DNA of 64,000 bases from Candidatus Omnitrophota bacterium (GTDB lineage Bacteria > Omnitrophota > Gorgyraeia > 2-01-FULL-45-10), in assembly GCA_028716065.1 (NCBI GenBank), contig JAQUQN010000002.1, positions 8,618 through 72,617 on the forward strand, given 5' to 3'. Shown piece after piece: positions 59,625 through 64,000 of this stretch. Numbering within the stretch: the first letter of the stretch is position 1; each line of letters opens with the position of its first letter. The notes beneath the pieces were generated by a model, which was not told the origin of the DNA, made no database searches, and saw only the letters and a list, made by a program, of their open reading frames with translations. The translations under genes were made by a program, and so were the position numbers.

Positions 59625-60536
59625 ATGGGCTTGGAGTACAATGATTATAATACCTACCTTAAAACAAAATACGGATGCAAGGTCTACAGGATCGGGATTG
59701 ATGCCGGCTTCTCCTGTCCGAACCGGGACAGAGTGAAAGGTGCCGGCGGATGCATCTATTGTAACAAGGAAGGCTCGAGGGCGCCCTACGCGAATCCAAA
59801 TGAGGGTGTTTCAGAACAACTCGCAACGAGAATAAATTATCTAAAAGAGAAACGGGACGCCAAAAAATTCATAGCATATTTTCAGGCGTTCACGAACACG
59901 TACGCCCCTCCCGCCAAATTAAAAAACATTTATGACGCGGTCCTGCCTTTTGAGGAAATCGTCGGCATCTCCATAGGGACCCGGCCTGACGCCATAGATG
60001 AAGAGAAGCTAAAAGTGATATCGTCATATAAGAATGACTACGAAGTGTGGATAGAATATGGGCTGCAATCCATTCATGATAAGACACTAAAGGCGCTGAA
60101 GAGGGGACATGACTTTAACGCCTTTCTTACCGCCTTAAAGATGACGAAGAGATTCGATATACCCGTATCTGTCCACGTGATTTTGGGCCTACAGAACGAA
60201 ACAAAAGAGGACATGTTGGAGACGGCCCGAAAATTAAGCGATCTAAGGATTAATGGCGTGAAGATCCATCTTCTGCATATATTGAGAGGAAGTACCCTGG
60301 AAAGATTATATATGGAAGGCAAGGTAAAAATTCTCGAACAGGATGAATACGTCGAACTCGTCTGTGACTTTCTGGAGCATATTGATAAAAGTATAATAGT
60401 CCAGCGGCTCACGGGCGAGGGGACGCGCCAGAATCACATTGCGCCCGCCTGGGCGCTTGATAAAATTGGTACGATAACTAAAATAGAGGCTACTTTAAAA
60501 AAGAGAGGAACGAGGCAGGGGTGTAGATGCGGATAA
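59625..60536 (+). CDS. Radical SAM protein, YhcC/TIGR01212 family
   Basis: 303 residues. The Cys motif lies in SCPNRDRVKGAGGCIYC (unusual spacing typical of the family); also IEYGLQSIHDKTLK and VSVHVILGLQNETKEDM. Function not established. It lies 12 bases after mnmG. The last residues overlap the end region of the convergent glgC gene (2 bases between stops). Confidence 0.88.
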   Translation: MGLEYNDYNTYLKTKYGCKVYRIGIDAGFSCPNRDRVKGAGGCIYCNKEGSRAPYANPNEGVSEQLATRINYLKEKRDAKKFIAYFQAFTNTYAPPAKLKNIYDAVLPFEEIVGISIGTRPDAIDEEKLKVISSYKNDYEVWIEYGLQSIHDKTLKALKRGHDFNAFLTALKMTKRFDIPVSVHVILGLQNETKEDMLETARKLSDLRINGVKIHLLHILRGSTLERLYMEGKVKILEQDEYVELVCDFLEHIDKSIIVQRLTGEGTRQNHIAPAWALDKIGTITKIEATLKKRGTRQGCRCG

Positions 60537-60538
60537 AA

Positions 60539-61756
60539 TCAGATCTTGTTTCCATCTTTGACGAGGCCGTTCTTCGGAATTATAACGATGCCGTCTCTTA
60601 TGAAGTAGCCCTGGCCGTCAAAATTTTTTAAATTCTTCAGATTTTTTATGATAACGTTCTTCCCGATCCTGGCATTCTTATCGACTATGGCCGTATCGAT
60701 CACCGTGCCATCCCCGATACCCAGTTTTATACTGCTCTTAACCGATCCTTCCTCGTAATAATCGGCGCCCATCACTATCGCCCTATTCACTTTACAGCCG
60801 TTTCCTATCATGGTCCTGAGCCCGATTATTGAGTTCTTTATGTCGGCATCCTTTATCACGGAACCTTCCGCGATTATAGAACGTGCTATGTTGCCATCCA
60901 GGAGGCAGGCAGGGGGGAGGAAGCGGGGCCTGCTGAATATAGCACCTCCATAAAAGAAGGAGAAATGGGGCTTGTAAGCCGCCAGTTCCATGTTAGCCTC
61001 ATAGAAGGACTTTATAGTACCTATATCCCGCCAGTATCCATTAAACGGGTAAGCGAATGCCTTGAAGGTCTTGATGGAGTGGGGTATGATCTCATGCCCG
61101 AAATCCACGTCATTACCCTCCAGGACATTGGTCAGGACCCGGGCATTAAAGATGTAAACGCCCATGGAAGCCATGTAAGAGCCCTGCCTCCGAAAACCCT
61201 TTATCTCCGACATCTTCTTGGGTTTTTCTTTAAAACCTATTATTCTGTTATTTTTCGATAATTTCAAGATGCCAAATTCCTTTACCTCATATTCTTTTAT
61301 GGGTATTACCGAAACCGTGATGTCCGCGCCCGTCCTTCTATGATAAGAGACTATCTCCCTGTAATCCATGTTGTAAAGATGATCTCCCGAGAGTATAAGT
61401 ATCTCTTCGTTGCCCTTCAGATTTAAATGGGCCATGCTCTTCCTGACGGCATCGGCAGTCCCTTCATACCAATCTGTATGTTCAAGCGTCTGTTCCGCAG
61501 CCAGTATCCTGACAAAGGCCCTCGAAAAATAATCAAAGCGGTAGGTATTGTTTATATGATTATTGAGCGATTCTGAATTGAACTGGGTAAGGACGTAGAT
61601 ATCTTTTATGCCTGAACGGAGACAATGGCTGATGGGGATATCGATGAGGCGGTATTTTCCGCCTATGGGGACCGCGGGCTTGGAACGGTATTCTGTAAGA
61701 GGGAAGAGCCTCTTGCCCTGACCGCCGCCCAGAATGAGGGATATGGTCTTTTTCAT
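60539..61756 (-). CDS. glgC: Glucose-1-phosphate adenylyltransferase
   Basis: About 405 residues. N-terminal LILGGGQGKRLFPLTEYRSKPAVPIGGKYRL split across the nucleotide-binding signature, DHLYNMDY, and a C-terminal beta-helix (IKNSIIGLRTMIGNGC). It makes ADP-glucose for glycogen. ATG at 61756 gives the family-typical start; an ATG ten codons upstream is possible. Converges with the radical SAM gene. Confidence 0.93.
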   Translation of the reverse strand: MKKTISLILGGGQGKRLFPLTEYRSKPAVPIGGKYRLIDIPISHCLRSGIKDIYVLTQFNSESLNNHINNTYRFDYFSRAFVRILAAEQTLEHTDWYEGTADAVRKSMAHLNLKGNEEILILSGDHLYNMDYREIVSYHRRTGADITVSVIPIKEYEVKEFGILKLSKNNRIIGFKEKPKKMSEIKGFRRQGSYMASMGVYIFNARVLTNVLEGNDVDFGHEIIPHSIKTFKAFAYPFNGYWRDIGTIKSFYEANMELAAYKPHFSFFYGGAIFSRPRFLPPACLLDGNIARSIIAEGSVIKDADIKNSIIGLRTMIGNGCKVNRAIVMGADYYEEGSVKSSIKLGIGDGTVIDTAIVDKNARIGKNVIIKNLKNLKNFDGQGYFIRDGIVIIPKNGLVKDGNKI

Positions 61757-61807
61757 ATTCGTGCTAAGTATACCATATTTTTTCACAAAAACAAAATTTT
61801 ATATTCC

Positions 61808-61836
61808 TTGACACTGCGATGTCAGGCACTTATAAT
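61808..61836 (+). promoter_or_regulatory. Consensus sigma70 promoter for the phosphate transporter
   Basis: TTGACA (61808-61813), 17-base spacer, TATAAT (61831-61836): a perfect consensus, the strongest promoter I see in the window. Confidence 0.88.
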
Positions 61837-61865
61837 TGTCGTAAATATCGTAAAAAGAGAGGTCA

Positions 61866-62843
61866 ATGCCTTTATTATTAATTTTTCTAACTGTTTTGGC
61901 CAGCGTCGGAATAGGCTGGTCCATCGGCGCCAATGATGCGGCAAATTCGCTCGGCGCGGCCGTTGGCTCCAGGGTATTAACCTTAAAGCAGGCTATAATA
62001 CTTATAGCTTTATTCGGATTTTTGGGGGCGGCTCTCCAGGGACATCACGTAGCAAAGACTATTGGCAAGGGAATCGTGCCTTTGAACCAATTAGACAAAA
62101 CCGTCTCAGCTTATATTGCGCTCGTGGCTTCCTTTGCGGCCTGCTGTTGGGTAATTCTGGCGACATACTGGAAAATACCTATCTCAACCAGCCATTCCAT
62201 GGTAGGGGCCGTAGCCGGTGCGGGACTGGCAATGAACACCGCCGTAAAATGGAAAGTTCTCATGGATATATTCATCTGTTGGATCACGACACCATTAGGA
62301 GCGGCTCTCATGGGATACCTCTTTTACATAGTCTTAAAAAACATCTTTTACAGGTATATACCGCGTAAATATTTAGATATGATACTACCATTTCTTATAA
62401 TCACCAGCGGTTGCTATGTAGCCTATTCCTGGGGCGCGAACGACGTTGCAAACGCAACCGGCCTTATAGTGGGCGCCGGCATCCTGTCCGCAAAGAGCAG
62501 CTTGATCTTAGGAGGGCTTGCCATAGTATTGGGCATAGTAACCTGGGGATATAAAGTCATAGAGACTGTGGGTAGCGAGATAACGCACCTATTGCCTCTC
62601 ATGGCATTTTCCGCGCAGCTGGCCAGCGCTATCAACGTACATATCTACACTGTCTTTGGCATACCGGTATCGACGAGCCATTCCATAGTAGGGGCGATCT
62701 GCGGAGTGGGCCTGGTAAGGGGAGTACGGGTCTTGAACGTTCGCATAGTAAGGGATATCGTATTTTCCTGGCTTGCCACGCCGTTCGTATCAGGCGTGAT
62801 CAGCTTTATTTTTTTGAAAACTTTGATCTTTTTTATCAAATAG
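61866..62843 (+). CDS. pit: PiT family inorganic phosphate transporter
   Basis: 325 residues, about ten membrane helices, with the duplicated PiT signature GANDAANSLG and GANDVANATG and the twin ISTSHSMVGA / VSTSHSIVGA. It moves phosphate with a cation. It is followed by a DUF47 gene, the usual partner. Confidence 0.95.
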   Translation: MPLLLIFLTVLASVGIGWSIGANDAANSLGAAVGSRVLTLKQAIILIALFGFLGAALQGHHVAKTIGKGIVPLNQLDKTVSAYIALVASFAACCWVILATYWKIPISTSHSMVGAVAGAGLAMNTAVKWKVLMDIFICWITTPLGAALMGYLFYIVLKNIFYRYIPRKYLDMILPFLIITSGCYVAYSWGANDVANATGLIVGAGILSAKSSLILGGLAIVLGIVTWGYKVIETVGSEITHLLPLMAFSAQLASAINVHIYTVFGIPVSTSHSIVGAICGVGLVRGVRVLNVRIVRDIVFSWLATPFVSGVISFIFLKTLIFFIK

Positions 62844-62861
62844 CATAAAGGAGGGGCAGCT

Positions 62862-63530
62862 ATGAAAGAGATGCGTAATATTTTAGGGTGGTTGGGGATG
62901 GCTGAGGAACAGTCTATCCTGAAGGATGCTCAAAAACATGTTGAGGAGACCTACAAAACCGTGACTTACTTTGCAGAGGCCATTAACGCCTTTATACGGG
63001 GTGATTTGAGCGCCAAGGTTAAGGCTATAGAAAACGTACGGGAGAGCGAGCATAAAGCAGACATATTGAGGACAAAGATGGTTGATGAATTATCAAAAGG
63101 ACTGCTCCTTCCGCCAGACAGGGAGGACCTCATGCACTTTGTCAAATCCCTGGACAGGATAGCCGATTGGACAAACGGCTCCGCGCGGCTATTGGGGTTT
63201 ATAGAAGAGAAATTACCGGAAAATATCCTGAGCAACATAGCCACCGCTACGGACATGATCGTAAACTCCATAACTAAATTGAAAGACGGCATCCAGGCCA
63301 TAGCAAAAAACGACCTCAAAACGGCTATCGCGGATTGCGAGTATGTCGACCGCATCGAACATGATGCCGATGACCAAAAAAGGATCCTGATAGACTCCAT
63401 AATACACACGAAACTTGAGCCCGCTACGCTCGTATTATGCTACAACCTGGCCGAATACCTGGAGGGTGTAACTGACAAAATAGAAGACGCCGCAGACCTT
63501 GTAAAGGTGCTCGCCATAAAGTCAAAGTAG
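62862..63530 (+). CDS. DUF47/PhoU-like protein (TIGR00153-like)
   Basis: 222 residues, all-helical, with EXXXD-type metal-binding repeats (ESEHKADILRTKM and DRIEHDADDQKR). It lies 18 bases after pit with the ribosome-binding site GGAGGGG, the standard pit accessory arrangement, probably regulating the transporter. Confidence 0.92.
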   Translation: MKEMRNILGWLGMAEEQSILKDAQKHVEETYKTVTYFAEAINAFIRGDLSAKVKAIENVRESEHKADILRTKMVDELSKGLLLPPDREDLMHFVKSLDRIADWTNGSARLLGFIEEKLPENILSNIATATDMIVNSITKLKDGIQAIAKNDLKTAIADCEYVDRIEHDADDQKRILIDSIIHTKLEPATLVLCYNLAEYLEGVTDKIEDAADLVKVLAIKSK

Positions 63531-63541
63531 AACGGTCTTTT

Positions 63542-64000
63542 ATGAAAAATTATCTTTCGCACTATGCGGAGGAATTCAAAGCCGTCAGGACCGAGGTCAT
63601 AAAGTCACGGCTCCGCCTATTCTGCGCCTTGGCGCTCTTTGTCTTCGTAGGGGTCAGCGTAGCATACCTCATCTTCGACCCGAAGAATTTCAACAGGAAC
63701 GAGGTAGGTATATGGGTCTTCCTAACTATAATGGCATTAGTGGTTCTAGTGCTGAACCGGGCCGTCAAAACCCTTATCTGGGCCAAGTTAAACGCCTTCC
63801 TTTTCGCGCTCTCCCTAGTAATCGCGCTTGCCGCAGCATTCGTAATATACGATGAATACTCCTTTGTCAGCGCAAGCTTGTTCTCCATATCCATATTTTT
63901 CATATCCTTTGTCCTGCCATGGGGCCTGCTGGATATAGGCCTGATAGGTGTTGCGCACACCTCCGCCTATATATTTATCAGCTATACCCAGAAAACACCT
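63542..64000 (+). CDS. Multi-pass membrane protein, 3' partial
   Basis: At least 153 residues, running off the right edge. A short cytoplasmic N-terminus (HYAEEFKAVRTEVIKSRLR) is followed by about five hydrophobic helices. This is like the membrane sensor part (MASE type) of signalling proteins whose output domain would lie beyond the window, but nothing visible proves it. Confidence 0.65.
   Translation, partial: MKNYLSHYAEEFKAVRTEVIKSRLRLFCALALFVFVGVSVAYLIFDPKNFNRNEVGIWVFLTIMALVVLVLNRAVKTLIWAKLNAFLFALSLVIALAAAFVIYDEYSFVSASLFSISIFFISFVLPWGLLDIGLIGVAHTSAYIFISYTQKTP

Overview
The window reads as one stretch of chromosome from an uncultivated Gram-negative bacterium. Evidence for the cell type is an outer-membrane porin, lipobox lipoproteins, a BamE-like lipoprotein and a TIGR04073-like exosortase-associated protein. 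My best guess is the PVC superphylum, probably Candidatus Omnitrophota; this is inference from gene style, since no rRNA gene is present. I saw no tRNA, rRNA, CRISPR array, phage or transposase gene.

Layout. 0-9.4 kb holds mixed housekeeping and envelope genes (DUF4416, a serine-less alpha/beta hydrolase, PilZ, BamE-like lipoprotein, panD, def, cspA, yqeY, an M23 peptidase, a STAS-PilZ fusion, a pentapeptide-repeat potassium channel). 9.4-33.4 kb is a dense nitrogen-assimilation block: a radical SAM gene with GAF-ANTAR regulator 1, nadE, a sigma-like factor, porin-amtB-glnK, glnA, a Fis-like gene with gltB-gltD, a rubrerythrin-like and a NapH-like gene, nfnAB-gdhA, then GAF-ANTAR regulator 2 with an FMN-type glutamate synthase. 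33.4-38 kb is pyrG-carA-half carB. 38-43 kb holds PilZ, DUF1846, a secreted protein and a two-component system. 43.1-54.4 kb is a second carA-carB followed by purF-guaA-purL-purQ. 54.4-64 kb holds a ParA-CBM48 fusion, a LOG protein, a candidate small RNA, mnmG, a YhcC-like radical SAM gene, glgC and a phosphate transporter with its DUF47 partner.

Main result. Six transcription units between 11 and 34 kb (nadE, sigma-like, porin-amtB-glnK, glnA, nfnAB-gdhA, GAF-ANTAR2-gltS) plus pyrG-carAB carry leaders with hexaloop hairpins of the ANTAR-target type. In each, the 3' arm of the hairpin is also the 5' arm of an intrinsic terminator or terminator-like hairpin. By hand I find eleven such switches: one leader has three in tandem and two have two. 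Two GAF-ANTAR antiterminator proteins are encoded in the same region. The PII protein lacks the uridylylated Tyr51 and the glutamine synthetase has Phe where the adenylylated Tyr normally sits, so the classical GlnD/GlnE cascade appears absent at those sites. I propose that nitrogen supply and most glutamine-consuming enzymes here are controlled by RNA antitermination.

Other notable points are a second carbamoyl-phosphate synthase glutaminase subunit with its whole catalytic triad lost, a carB that stops exactly at mid-protein, a roughly 80-nt minus-strand structured RNA with its own promoter and terminator, and a 7-bp tandem repeat inside purQ.
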